The notes beneath the pieces were generated by a model that had not been told where the DNA came from, did no database searches, and saw only the letters and a program-made list of their open reading frames with translations. A DNA stretch of 64,000 nucleotides from F1-60-MAGs149 sp037133755 (GTDB lineage: Bacteria > Actinomycetota > Thermoleophilia > Gaiellales > F1-60-MAGs149): the NCBI GenBank assembly GCA_037133755.1, contig JBAXNN010000003.1, positions 185,413 to 249,412 on the forward strand. Direction: 5' to 3'. Every line of letters starts with the position of its first letter. Positions within the stretch are counted from its first letter, which is position 1. The translations under genes were made by a program, and so were the position numbers. This document shows, in pieces, positions 17,108 to 26,013 of this stretch.

Positions 17108-17893
17108 GTGCGCATCGCGATCTGCGTCAAGGAAGTCCCGGACCCGACCGCTGAAAAGCGGATCGACGCGGGCACCAATCGACTCGTCCGTAGCGGCGAG
17201 AACACGCTCAACCCGTACGATCGTCATGCGATCGAGGCGGCCGTCCAGATCAAGGAGGGCCCGGCGCCCGACGCGGAGATCACCATCGTCACCGTCGGCC
17301 CCGAGAGCGCAAACCGCTCCGTCGACCGCGCGCTGGCGCAGGGCGGCGATCAGTCCGTCCACATCGCCGACGACGCCGCGGCCGGCAGCGACCTGCTCGG
17401 CACCGCGCGCATCCTCGCCGCTGCGCTCAAGCGTGGCAACTACGACCTGATCCTGCTCGGCCAGCAGGCCGCGGATTCCGAGTCGTACGTGATGGCCGGC
17501 CTCGTCGCCGAGCTGCTCGAGCTGCCGTGCGTCACGCAGGCGGCCTCGATCGAGCTCGCCGATGGTGCGGTCACCGTCAAGCGCCAGGTCGAGACGGGCT
17601 ACGACACCGTTAAGGCTGCGACGCCGTGCGTCGTGTCGGTCTCCGACGCGATCAATGACCCGCGCTACCCACCGCTGCCCGCCATCATGGGCGCCAAGCG
17701 CAAGCCGCATGAGGTCCTGACGCTGGCCGAGCTCGGCGTTGACGCCGGCACGGTCGGTGCCGCCGGCGCCGGCACGACCGTCGGTGGTCTCTCGAAGCCC
17801 GAGGGCCGTGGCGACACGATCGTGATCGAAGACGACGGTTCGGCAGCTGATCAGCTCGTTGCATTCCTGCTTGAGAAGAAGGTGGTCGCGTAA
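17108..17893 (+). CDS. etfB: Electron transfer flavoprotein beta subunit
   Basis: EtfB pairs with EtfA to carry electrons from acyl-CoA, sarcosine or dimethylglycine-type dehydrogenases to the quinone pool. The GTG start at 17108 follows an AGGAGG site. It opens with IAICVKEVPDP and includes NPYDRHAIEAAVQIKEG and LILLGQQAADSES (AMP/FAD-region motif). 261 aa, normal length. Its stop overlaps the etfA start by one base. Confidence 0.95.
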   Translation: MRIAICVKEVPDPTAEKRIDAGTNRLVRSGENTLNPYDRHAIEAAVQIKEGPAPDAEITIVTVGPESANRSVDRALAQGGDQSVHIADDAAAGSDLLGTARILAAALKRGNYDLILLGQQAADSESYVMAGLVAELLELPCVTQAASIELADGAVTVKRQVETGYDTVKAATPCVVSVSDAINDPRYPPLPAIMGAKRKPHEVLTLAELGVDAGTVGAAGAGTTVGGLSKPEGRGDTIVIEDDGSAADQLVAFLLEKKVVA

Positions 17894-18870
17894 TGGCTGG
17901 CATCGCAGTTCTCTGTGAGGTCCAGGGCGGCGAAATCGCCAAGGGCTCCCTCGGCGTGCTTGAGGAGGCGGCCCGTCTGGGCGCGGCCCTCGGCGAGCCG
18001 GTCGAGGCGATCGTCTGCGGCTCCGGCCTGGACGACGTCGCGATGGGTGCGCTCGGTGGTTTCGGTGCCTCGAAGGTGCGCGTGGCGGATGACGCCGCGC
18101 TCGCCAGCGGTATCGCGCAGCCCGTCGTTGACGCCTGTGCCTCGGCCCAGGAGAGCGGCCAGTATCGCTACTGGCTCGCGGGTGCCTCGATCATGTCGGC
18201 CGACGCCATGGCGGGCCTCGCCGCGCGCCTCGGCGCCGGCATCGTGATCGACGCGGTCGAGCTCCACGCGGAGGGCGGCGCGCTCGTCACCCGCCGCTCG
18301 GGTCTCGGCGACTCCGTGCTCGCCCACTGCGGCTTCACGACGCCCGTCGGCGTGGTGGTCACCCGCTCCAACGCCTTCGCGGCGACGGAGGGCAACGGTG
18401 GCTCGGCTCCGGTCGAGCGCTTCACGCCGACCTTCAAGGCGTACTCGCAGGCCGTTCAGCTGGTCGGCCACGAGGATGCCGAGGATTCGGGTCCGGATAT
18501 CGGTGCTGCCGACGTGCTCGTGGCCGGTGGCCGCGGTCTCGGCGACGCTGCGGGCTTTGCCGCCATCGAGGAGTGCGCATCTGCCTTCGGTGGTGCGGTC
18601 GCCGCCACGCGTGCCGTCGTCGACGCCGGCTGGTACCCCTACAGCGCGCAGGTTGGCCAGACGGGCAAGACCGTCACGCCGAAGCTGTACATCGCGTGCG
18701 GTATCTCCGGCGCGATCCAGCACAAGGTCGGTATGCAGGGCTCCGGCACGATCGTCGCGATCAACAAGGATAAGAACGCGCCGATCTTCGACTACGCCGA
18801 CTTCGGCATCGTCGGCGATCTCAACACGATCGTCCCGAAGCTGACCGAGCTGATCAAGGCTCGCGGCTAG
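17893..18870 (+). CDS. etfA: Electron transfer flavoprotein alpha subunit
   Basis: FAD-carrying partner of EtfB, 325 aa. The C-terminal FAD domain is clear: GQTGKTVTPKLYIACGISG, HKVGMQGSGTIVAINKDK and PIFDYADFGIVGD. The window holds at least two candidate donors, the sarcosine-oxidase-like complex and the acyl-CoA-dehydrogenase-fold protein. A perfect palindrome three bases after the stop should terminate the transcript. Confidence 0.95.
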   Translation: MAGIAVLCEVQGGEIAKGSLGVLEEAARLGAALGEPVEAIVCGSGLDDVAMGALGGFGASKVRVADDAALASGIAQPVVDACASAQESGQYRYWLAGASIMSADAMAGLAARLGAGIVIDAVELHAEGGALVTRRSGLGDSVLAHCGFTTPVGVVVTRSNAFAATEGNGGSAPVERFTPTFKAYSQAVQLVGHEDAEDSGPDIGAADVLVAGGRGLGDAAGFAAIEECASAFGGAVAATRAVVDAGWYPYSAQVGQTGKTVTPKLYIACGISGAIQHKVGMQGSGTIVAINKDKNAPIFDYADFGIVGDLNTIVPKLTELIKARG

Positions 18871-18872
18871 AC

Positions 18873-18900
18873 GACGGGATCACCTCGAGGTGATCCCGTC
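18873..18900. terminator. 28-bp perfect palindrome after etfA
   Basis: A perfect palindrome with GACGGGATCACCTC as its left half, starting three bases after the etfA stop codon. The half-site matches the start of the B arm of the 62-bp hairpin family that follows, so it looks like a shortened B/B' version of that element. Confidence 0.85.
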
Positions 18901-19194
18901 GCTGTAGTTGATCAACCGCGAGACGATGGGAAGGCCTTGAGGTGGCTCGGTCCGCATGGACCGATTCACCTCAAGGTCATCCCGTCGCTGTAGTTGATCA
19001 ACCGCGAGACGATGGGAAGGCCTTGAGGCGGCTCGGTCCGCATGGACCGATTCACCTCAAGGTCATCCCGTCGCGTTGGTTGATCAACGTCGCTGGCAGT
19101 TTCGTCCGTTTCGGACAACTCTGGAACCAGGCGACCCGATGACCTCGAGGTGAATCGGCCGTTTCCGGCCGAGCCACCTCAAGGCCCTCACGTC
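18901..19194. repeat. Family 2 hairpin elements in 86-bp tandem, plus inverted third copy
   Basis: Two 86-bp tandem units, 18901-18986 and 19000-odd (exactly 18987-19072), differ at one base. Each contains an imperfect hairpin of ~64 bp with one arm of type A (GGCCTTGAGG...GGCTCGGTCC) and one of type B (read as GACCTTGAGG...GAATCGGTCC from the other strand). A third hairpin at 19133-19194 has the arms in the opposite order (B then A). There is no gene in 18871-19225. Confidence 0.9.
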
Positions 19195-19225
19195 GTCAGA
19201 CGCGATCAGATCAGCGGCAACAGCC

Positions 19226-20470
19226 TCACGGGTGGGCGCTCAGCGGAGCGACGGGCTTCGTGGGAGAGGACACGCGCGGCAGCAGCAGCGAGATCGCGCC
19301 CGCTGCCAACACCATCGCCGCCGAGGCCCAGAGACAGGCCTCGAGTCCCTGCCACTCGTAGAGCAGACCCGACAGGATCGTGCCCGCGAGTCGCCCACCG
19401 GCATTGGCCATGTAGTAGAAGCCGACGTTCATCGCGACCTTATCGCCATCGGCGTAATGCAGGATCAGGAACGAGTGCACGGCCGAGTTGAGCGCGAACA
19501 CGATGCCGAAGGCGATCAGGCCGCCGACGAGCACGAACGTGGGGTCGACGTCGGCGGCCAGCGCGATCGCGATGCCCGCGGGCAGCAGCGCCAGGACAAA
19601 CGCAAGCCACGCGGCGGTGAACCCGGTCGGCTCGCCCGTGCGGCGGAGGAGCTGCGGGGCGAACGCCTGGACGATGCCGTAGCCGATCACCCAGATCGCC
19701 ATGAACGCACCGACCCCCCAGAAGCTCCAGCCGAGCACGCTGCGCAGAAAGACGGGGAGGCCCACGACGAACCACACGTCGCGCGACGCAAACAGGAAGA
19801 TCCGCGCTGCTGCCAGGAGGTTGACGGCCCGATTGCTCGACAGCATGTGGCGGAAACGCGCCGTGGCATCAGGGCGACCCAGCTCGCCGTGCACCGTCAC
19901 GAGCACCAGCACGAGCCCCGCGCCGACGAGCACGGCCAACAGGCCCAGCGCGGACTGGAACCCGACGAGCGTGAGCAGTGCGCCGCCGACGAAGAAGCCA
20001 AGGCCCTTGAGGGCGTTCTTCGAGCCCGTCAGGATCGCGACCCAGCGGAACAGCGTGTCGGATGCCCCGTCAGGGACGACCAACTTGACGGCGCTCTTGG
20101 AGCTCATCTTGGTGAGGTCCTTGGCGACGCCACTGACGGCTTGCGAGGCCATCACGTACGGCACGACGAGCCAGGGGTCGGGAGCGAGCGCGAGCATGAG
20201 GAGCGCGCCGATCTGCAGCGCGAGGCCCGCCACGAGGGTCGATTTGAGGCCGAAGCGGGCAGCGAGCCAGCCACCGAACAGATTGGTGACGATCCCAAAG
20301 GCCTCGTAGAACACAAACAGCGAGGCGACCTCGAGCGGGCTGTACCCGAGGTCGTAGAAGTAGAAGAGGACGAGGATCCGGATCGCGCCGTCGGTGATCG
20401 TCTCCGCCCAGTAGGCGGCGGTGATCATCGCGTACGCTCGGAGGTCGCCGGAGCGGGCGGACGCGCTCAC
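19226..20470 (-). CDS. arsJ: Organoarsenical efflux MFS transporter ArsJ
   Basis: ArsJ exports 1-arseno-3-phosphoglycerate, made by a partner GAPDH from arsenate, so that arsenate is removed from the cell. The 414-aa membrane protein has the family hallmarks AYWAETITDGAIRILVLF, GYSPLEVASLFVFYE and SGVAKDLTKMSSKSAVKLV, plus FRWVAILTGSKNALKG. The partner gene lies 9 bp upstream on the same strand, as in known arsJ pairs. No arsR, arsC or arsB is visible here. The call rests on motif recognition together with the diagnostic neighbour. Confidence 0.9.
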   Translation of the reverse strand: MSASARSGDLRAYAMITAAYWAETITDGAIRILVLFYFYDLGYSPLEVASLFVFYEAFGIVTNLFGGWLAARFGLKSTLVAGLALQIGALLMLALAPDPWLVVPYVMASQAVSGVAKDLTKMSSKSAVKLVVPDGASDTLFRWVAILTGSKNALKGLGFFVGGALLTLVGFQSALGLLAVLVGAGLVLVLVTVHGELGRPDATARFRHMLSSNRAVNLLAAARIFLFASRDVWFVVGLPVFLRSVLGWSFWGVGAFMAIWVIGYGIVQAFAPQLLRRTGEPTGFTAAWLAFVLALLPAGIAIALAADVDPTFVLVGGLIAFGIVFALNSAVHSFLILHYADGDKVAMNVGFYYMANAGGRLAGTILSGLLYEWQGLEACLWASAAMVLAAGAISLLLPRVSSPTKPVAPLSAHP

Positions 20471-20479
20471 AGGGCGATC

Positions 20480-21502
20480 CTACCCGGGCAGCTGCAGGCC
20501 AACGAGGCGCGCAAGCTCGGCAAAGCGGTTGGCGTAGCCCCACTCGTTGTCGTACCAGGCGAGGATCTTCACCTGCGTGCCGCCCACGACCATGGTGGAG
20601 AGGGCGTCGATTATCGAGGAGCGCGGGTCGCCCCTGTAGTCGATCGAGACGAGCGGGCGCTCCTCGTAGCCGAGCACGTGGCCAAGGGGGCCTTCGCTGG
20701 CCGCGCGCAGCAGGCCGTTGACCTCCTCGACTGTGGTTTCACGGGCCACTTCGAACACGCAGTCGGTCAGTGACGCATTGAGCAGCGGCACGCGCACGGC
20801 GAGGCCATTCAGCTTGCCCTGGAGCTCCGGGAAGATCAGCCCGATCGCGGTGGCAGAGCCCGTCGTGGTGGGGATCAGCGACATGCTCGCAGCGCGGGCG
20901 CGGCGTAGATCCTTGTGCGGTGCATCGACGATCGTCTGCGTGTCGGTCATGTCGTGCAGCGTGGTGATCAGGCCGTGGCGAATGCCAAGCCCTTCGTGGA
21001 TCACCTTGACGACGGGGGCCAGGCAGTTCGTGGTGCACGAGGCCGCCGTCACGATGTCGTGCACGCTCGGGTCGTAGAGGTGGTCGTTGATGCCCACTAC
21101 GACGTTGAGTGCCGCGGGATCCTTGACGGGCGCGGCGACGATGACCTTGCGCACGCCGTTGTCGAAGTGCGGCTGCAGCGTGTCGAGTGTCTTGAACTGC
21201 CCGGTCGCCTCGAGTACGAGGTCGATGCCCATCTCGCCCCAGGGGATGGCCGCTGGATCGGCCTCCGCAGACGTTGAGATCAGCGAGCCGTCGATCGAGA
21301 TCGCATCGCCCTCGGCCGCCACGGCATGCGGCCAGCGGCCGTGCACGGAGTCGAACTCGAGCAGGTGCGCGCAGGTCTCTGCATCGCCGTTGGCCTCGTT
21401 GATGTGCACGAACTCCAGCTCGGGCAACTCCCAGCCGGCGCGCAAGGCGAGGCGCCCGATGCGACCGAAGCCGTTGATGCCGACGCGGATCGGAGCGCTC
21501 AT
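20480..21502 (-). CDS. ArsJ-associated glyceraldehyde-3-phosphate dehydrogenase
   Basis: A GAPDH paralogue (340 aa) that in arsJ operons forms 1-arseno-3-phosphoglycerate from glyceraldehyde 3-phosphate and arsenate. NAD-binding GINGFGRIGR at residues 8-17, catalytic Cys156 in ASCTTNCLAP and the C-terminal WYDNEWGYANRF are all intact. The NEANGDAETCAHLLEFDSVH stretch differs from glycolytic GAPDH (which has LTDP-type residues) and fits the arsenate-linked subgroup. A gluconeogenic or glycolytic role cannot be ruled out from sequence alone. Confidence 0.88.
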   Translation of the reverse strand: MSAPIRVGINGFGRIGRLALRAGWELPELEFVHINEANGDAETCAHLLEFDSVHGRWPHAVAAEGDAISIDGSLISTSAEADPAAIPWGEMGIDLVLEATGQFKTLDTLQPHFDNGVRKVIVAAPVKDPAALNVVVGINDHLYDPSVHDIVTAASCTTNCLAPVVKVIHEGLGIRHGLITTLHDMTDTQTIVDAPHKDLRRARAASMSLIPTTTGSATAIGLIFPELQGKLNGLAVRVPLLNASLTDCVFEVARETTVEEVNGLLRAASEGPLGHVLGYEERPLVSIDYRGDPRSSIIDALSTMVVGGTQVKILAWYDNEWGYANRFAELARLVGLQLPG

Positions 21503-21563
21503 GGCCGGATCCTACGAGCGCGGGCCGCGGGCATGGGCATGGGGGTGGTGAAGGGCCGGAGGT

Positions 21564-23426
21564 CTACGACTGCCGGCCGAGCGCCTCTTCGAGGCGGATC
21601 AGCTTGAGCGCGATCTCGATCATCAGCCAGTCGTCGCCCTTGATGCTGATGCCCGTCAGCTCCTCGATGCGACGCAGGCGCTGACGCAGCGTGTTCGGGT
21701 GCACGTAGAGGGCCTGGGCGGTCGCGGAGATGTTGCCGCGCTGGCGCAGGAACTCCTCGAGGGTGCGCGTGAGCTGCGCCTGACGCTGGCGGTCGTACTC
21801 GCCGAGCTTGCGTAGCGCGTCGCGCTGGCGGTCGCGCACGTCGCCGTCAAGCGGCACGCGCAGCAGATACTTGTACGGGCCGAGGCCGTCGTAAGGCACG
21901 ACCGCAGGAGCATCGACGATGACCGGCGCGGCGAGCGCGGCCTGGCGCGCCTCCTGCAGGCCCGTTGCCAGCGCGGCGGCACCGAGGCAGGGGCTGGAGA
22001 CGCCAATCACGAGCGGCAGGCGGTTCGCCCCTTCGCCGAGCGCCTTCTCGAGCCGGCGAAGCGAATCGCTCTCGTCGGCGCCAAGCGCTGGCACGAGGGC
22101 CACAGCCTCTTCGTCGCGCTGGTCCACCAGCACGCCGGGCATCGCGCGCACGAGGTTGGCGCGGAAGCGCTCCAGTGCGGTGGCGCGCTCGTCATCGCCG
22201 GCATCGCGCCAGCCGATCGCCACCAGCGCCAGCTTGGGCTGGGCAAAGTCGCACCCGAGACGCCGTGCACGCGACGACAGGCCATCGGCGAAGCGCCCGG
22301 CGGCGAGGTCGGCGAAGAAGTCCTTGATCAGGTTGCGCTCTTCGAGGCCCTCGATCAGGCGAATCTTCTTGATACCGACGGCGATCTGCGACGCGATAGA
22401 GGCGGCCAATTCGCGGTCGTCGGGCGAGAAGCGACGGCCGGCGGCGGTGTGCACGACCAGCGCGCCAAGCACCTCGCCGTCCGCAAGCATCGGGACGAGC
22501 AGCGCGCCGGGCTCGGCCGAGGCGCCCCACAGCGCCGCGCCGAGCGTGGCCTGGACGGCGCTCGTGCTGCCCGTGCGACGCGATTCGGCCAGCTCGCTGA
22601 CGGTCACGGCCGACGGTGCATCGCCGACCTCGGGCGCCGAGGCATGACGCTGCAGGCGATCGCCGCGGTCGAGCAGATAGATGTGCGCGCTCTCCGCCTG
22701 CAGGAGCGGCAGCGTGCGCGCCACGGCGACGGGCAGCAGGTCATCGAGTGCGGTGGCCGTGGAGACGACGTTCGAGAGCGCCGAGAGGCCCTCGAGCTCG
22801 CGCACGCGCCGCCGTGCCGCCTCGTAGAGACGGGCGTTGACGATTGCGGAGGCGACGAGCGACGCCGAGTGGATCACGAAGGCCGCGTCCTCCTCGGTGA
22901 ACACGCGCGGCGCCTCGGCGTGCAGGGCGATCACGCCGATCAGCTCGCTGTCGGGCGCGATCAGGGGCACGGACACGATCGACTGGTACTTCTCCTCCTC
23001 GAACTCGGGGAAGTACTTGACGCGCGGGTCCTGCAGCGCGTTCTCGGCGATGAAGACTGGCTCGCGATGCTGGGCCACCCAGCCGGCGAGGCCTTCGCCG
23101 CGCTTCATGCGCACCGACCCGATCTGGTCGCGGTAGGTGTCGTCGGAGACGGACTGCAGCACGAGGTCCTCATCGGGCCCTTCGGCGATGAAGATCAGCG
23201 TGGCGTGGGCGCGTGTCTGTTCGGTGACGAGTTCGGTGATCGCGCCGAGCACCTGCTCGAGATCCACGCTCGACGAGACGGTGCGGATGATCTCGTAGAG
23301 AACGCGTCGCTCATCGACGTGCGCGTCGGTGGCAGCCGGGATGGGGGGAGTGCGTGTGTTCAGGTCGCACACCGTACCAGCGGCGAGTGTCCCGTGCACA
23401 CTCCAAAGGTATTCCACTAACACCAT
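21564..23426 (-). CDS. GAF-domain transcriptional regulator with PucR-type HTH
   Basis: A 620-aa cytoplasmic regulator. Two GAF sensor domains are visible: residues ~45-200 (LYEIIRTVSSSVDLEQVLG ... YQSIVSVPLIAPDSELIGV) and ~215-360 (EPGALLVPMLADGEVLGAL). A diguanylate-like/CdaR middle region follows, then a C-terminal PucR/CdaR helix-turn-helix (LEEFLRQRGNISATAQAL, HPNTLRQRLRRIEELTG). A GTG at 23370-23372 is an alternative start. It is divergent from the glutamine-synthetase-like gene (205 bp gap) and is followed after 61 bp by the GAPDH-arsJ pair, so it could control either. I favour the divergent amine cluster. Confidence 0.8.
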   Translation of the reverse strand: MVLVEYLWSVHGTLAAGTVCDLNTRTPPIPAATDAHVDERRVLYEIIRTVSSSVDLEQVLGAITELVTEQTRAHATLIFIAEGPDEDLVLQSVSDDTYRDQIGSVRMKRGEGLAGWVAQHREPVFIAENALQDPRVKYFPEFEEEKYQSIVSVPLIAPDSELIGVIALHAEAPRVFTEEDAAFVIHSASLVASAIVNARLYEAARRRVRELEGLSALSNVVSTATALDDLLPVAVARTLPLLQAESAHIYLLDRGDRLQRHASAPEVGDAPSAVTVSELAESRRTGSTSAVQATLGAALWGASAEPGALLVPMLADGEVLGALVVHTAAGRRFSPDDRELAASIASQIAVGIKKIRLIEGLEERNLIKDFFADLAAGRFADGLSSRARRLGCDFAQPKLALVAIGWRDAGDDERATALERFRANLVRAMPGVLVDQRDEEAVALVPALGADESDSLRRLEKALGEGANRLPLVIGVSSPCLGAAALATGLQEARQAALAAPVIVDAPAVVPYDGLGPYKYLLRVPLDGDVRDRQRDALRKLGEYDRQRQAQLTRTLEEFLRQRGNISATAQALYVHPNTLRQRLRRIEELTGISIKGDDWLMIEIALKLIRLEEALGRQS

Positions 23427-23531
23427 TTAGATGCCGTTTTGTCCCACAATCCGGAACGCATCACGCAAATGCGGGAAATGACTATGTGCGAATCCTCCTA
23501 TTGGGGCCGCGCGGAGTGCCTACCCGGAACA

Positions 23532-23560
23532 TTGCCGCGCGGTACGCTCACGCTTACGTT
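23532..23560 (+). promoter_or_regulatory. Weak sigma70-like promoter before the glutamine-synthetase-like gene
   Basis: TTGCCG (23532-23537) and TACGTT (23555-23560) are spaced by 17 bp, about 70 bp upstream of the start codon. Both hexamers are only partial matches to consensus, so this is tentative. Confidence 0.25.
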
Positions 23561-23631
23561 TCTAGCAGTCCGGGGACGCTCGGATCACCGAGGACGCTCG
23601 GGGGATAAAGGGAGAGGAGAGTGGTACCGCG

Positions 23632-25029
23632 ATGACGGATATGGAGAACTACCTCGCAGCACCGGGTCGAGATGACCAGGTCAAGGAGGTGCGTCGTCAG
23701 ATCGATGCTCAAGGCATCGAGTACATCTACTACCAGTTCGCATCGGTGACCGGCCGCATCATGGGCAAGGGCGTCCCGGCGAAGCACTGGGAGAGCATGG
23801 CCCGCAAGGGCTTTCAGCTCGTCTACGGCGCCACGGCGAACCTGTTCGTCGACCGCCACGGCGAGTACATCGGCTACGGCCCCGAGTCGCGCGAGTTGGT
23901 GGGTCTGCCCGACCCCGAGACCTTCGCGCAGCTGCCGTGGGATCCCAAGGTCGGACGCGTCTTCTGCACGCTGTTCCGCGGTCGCGAGGAAGAGGTCGAC
24001 CCCGGCGCCTACCTCAGCTCTGACTGTCGTGGCCTGCTGAAGCGTACGCAGGCGGCCTTCGAGGCCGAGACCGGTATGCACCTGAAGGCCGGCACCGAGC
24101 CCGAGATGATGTGGCTGAAGAACAATCCGGACGGCACGCCGTCGGTCGAGGGTCTCTCGAAGCCCTATTGCTACCACATCGACCAGTTCTCGGAGTTCCA
24201 GCCGCTGATCCACAAGGTCATGGAGTACGCCGAGGGTCTGGGTCTCGACATGATCCAGGGCGACCACGAGGACGCGCCGGGCCAGCTCGAGCTGAACTTC
24301 AACTTTGATCGGGCCGAGGTAACGGCCGACAACCTCACGACGTACCGCCAGATCTGCAAGCAGGTCGGTCGCGAGATGGACGCCTTCCCGTGCTTCATGC
24401 CGAAGCCGTTCATGGGCGTGTCGGCCAATGGCTGCCATCACAACATCTCGATCTGGAAGGGCGATCAGAACATGTTCGACGCGCCCGACCCGGCCAACCC
24501 GATGATGCCCGGCGACATCGGCCTCTGGGCGATCGGTGGCATCCTCAAGCATCTCGGCGCGCTGACCGCCATCTCGTCGCCGACGGTCAACTCGTACCGC
24601 CGCCTCTGGGACACGGGCTTCTGGGCACCGGTCTTCGCGGACTGGGGCTTCCAGAACCGCACGACGGCGCTGCGCGTCTCGGCTCCGGGTCGCTTCGAGT
24701 ACCGCTCGGTCGACTCGGCCGTCAACCCGTACCTGTCGCTCACCTGTCTGATCGCCGCCATGCGTGACGGCATCGACAACAAGATCGATCCGGGCCAGCC
24801 GGAGGAGCGCAACATCTACGACGCCATGAACGCCGGCAAGGAAGTCAAGAAGATTCCGATGACGCTCGGCGAGGCGCTTGATGCGCTCGATAGCGATGAG
24901 GTCATCAAGGCCGCACTGCCCGGCGACATGTACCGGGTGTTCAGCCATTACAAGCGGGACGAGTGGGAGCGCTACTGCGCCACCGTCACCGAGTGGGACG
25001 TTCAGGAGTACCTCGACATCCTCCCGTAG
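23632..25029 (+). CDS. Glutamine synthetase family ligase, probable gamma-glutamylmethylamide synthetase
   Basis: An ATP-dependent gamma-glutamyl ligase of 465 aa. Active-site segments are present: KAGTEPEMMW (metal-binding glutamates), GDHEDAPGQLELNFNFD, the nucleotide/substrate loop SANGCHHNISIW and GRFEYRSVDSAVNPYLS. The ring-type GS regulatory motifs are absent. It heads a run with three glutamate-synthase-domain genes, the arrangement seen for gmaS/glnT with mgsABC in N-methylglutamate-pathway methylotrophs and rhizobia. The inferred reaction is methylamine (or ammonia) + glutamate + ATP to the gamma-glutamyl amide. A second family member at 41561 is an alternative GmaS. Start chosen after GGAGAGGAGAG. 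Confidence 0.7.
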   Translation: MTDMENYLAAPGRDDQVKEVRRQIDAQGIEYIYYQFASVTGRIMGKGVPAKHWESMARKGFQLVYGATANLFVDRHGEYIGYGPESRELVGLPDPETFAQLPWDPKVGRVFCTLFRGREEEVDPGAYLSSDCRGLLKRTQAAFEAETGMHLKAGTEPEMMWLKNNPDGTPSVEGLSKPYCYHIDQFSEFQPLIHKVMEYAEGLGLDMIQGDHEDAPGQLELNFNFDRAEVTADNLTTYRQICKQVGREMDAFPCFMPKPFMGVSANGCHHNISIWKGDQNMFDAPDPANPMMPGDIGLWAIGGILKHLGALTAISSPTVNSYRRLWDTGFWAPVFADWGFQNRTTALRVSAPGRFEYRSVDSAVNPYLSLTCLIAAMRDGIDNKIDPGQPEERNIYDAMNAGKEVKKIPMTLGEALDALDSDEVIKAALPGDMYRVFSHYKRDEWERYCATVTEWDVQEYLDILP

Positions 25030-25083
25030 GGCGGAGTCGGGCAATCACACCAAAACCACGACGCAACGAGGGCAGAGATCACC

Positions 25084-26013
25084 GTGTGCGGAATCGCAGG
25101 AATCATCTACAAGGATGGACACCACAATGTGGGTCAGGACATGACCCGCATGTTGCAGTCCATGAAGCATCGCGGCCCGGATTCGACCGGGTACGCGCTG
25201 TACGCAGAGCCGACGGAGAACGTTGTCATGCGCTACACGACGGCGAACACCACGACGCCGCGTGACTTCGAGTTCCAGGACCGCCTCCGGCGCAATCGCG
25301 CCGAGGCAGAGCGCCGTCTGGCCGGCCTGGGCGCGAAGATCGTCACGTGCGTCCAGGAGACGGACTACGCGTTCCGCCTCACGCTGGACTACACCGACGA
25401 CCTGAAGAAGCTTGCCGACCAGATCGAGGACATCCCGGACTGCGAGGTCCTCTCGCTGGGCCACTCGCTCGAGATCATCAAGGATCTCGGCGACGCCGAG
25501 TCCGTCTGCGCGCAGTACCACCTCGAGCAGTTCCAGGGCACGCACGCCATCGGTCACGTCCGCATGGCAACCGAGTCCGACGTGGACATCTCGGGCGCGC
25601 ATCCCTACTGGGCATACCCGTTCAGCGACATCGCCGTGGTGCATAACGGCCAGCTGACGAACTACTTCCAGTGGCGTCGTCGCCTCGAGCGCTCGGGCCA
25701 TCGCTTCAACTCCGAGTGCGACTCGGAGATCATCGCCGTGTACCTGGCGGAGAAGATGAGCGAGGGCATGGGTCTCAAGGAGGCCATGGAGAAGAGCCTC
25801 GACGAGCTCGACGGCGTGTTCACGTACATCTGCGTGACGGCCGACGCGCTTGGCGTCGCGAAGGACGAGATGGCGGCGAAGCCGCTGGTCCTCTTCGAGG
25901 GCGAGAACATGATCGCGATGGCGTCGGAAGAGATGGCGATCCGCGCGATTATCGACCATGAAATTGACACGTACGATCCGTATGAGGGTGAGGTGATGGT
26001 ATGGACGCGCTGA
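25084..26013 (+). CDS. mgsA: Class II glutamine amidotransferase, N-methylglutamate synthase subunit A-like
   Basis: An Ntn-type glutaminase domain protein of 309 aa that would release the amine from a gamma-glutamyl amide. It starts with GTG; Cys2 becomes the N-terminal nucleophile (CGIAGIIYKDG). Further family motifs are MLQSMKHRGPDSTGYAL, GTHAIGHVRMATES, HPYWAYPFSDIAVVHNGQ and FNSECDSEII. It corresponds to the glutaminase domain of glutamate synthase split into its own gene (GlxB/MgsA type). It overlaps the next gene by 13 bp, implying translational coupling. Confidence 0.82.
   Translation: MCGIAGIIYKDGHHNVGQDMTRMLQSMKHRGPDSTGYALYAEPTENVVMRYTTANTTTPRDFEFQDRLRRNRAEAERRLAGLGAKIVTCVQETDYAFRLTLDYTDDLKKLADQIEDIPDCEVLSLGHSLEIIKDLGDAESVCAQYHLEQFQGTHAIGHVRMATESDVDISGAHPYWAYPFSDIAVVHNGQLTNYFQWRRRLERSGHRFNSECDSEIIAVYLAEKMSEGMGLKEAMEKSLDELDGVFTYICVTADALGVAKDEMAAKPLVLFEGENMIAMASEEMAIRAIIDHEIDTYDPYEGEVMVWTR

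Noticed and set aside
20480..21502. Glycolytic gapA
   Set aside because: The 9-bp linkage to arsJ and the divergent NAD-domain residues favour the arsenate-linked GAPDH. A phylogeny would confirm.
23618..23631. AGAGTGGTACCGCG just before the glutamine-synthetase-like start, identical to the core of the T-box antiterminator motif
   Set aside because: I see no stem I, specifier loop or matching downstream half of the antiterminator/terminator pair, and GS-family genes are not usual T-box targets. Probably chance, though a covariance-model scan would settle it.
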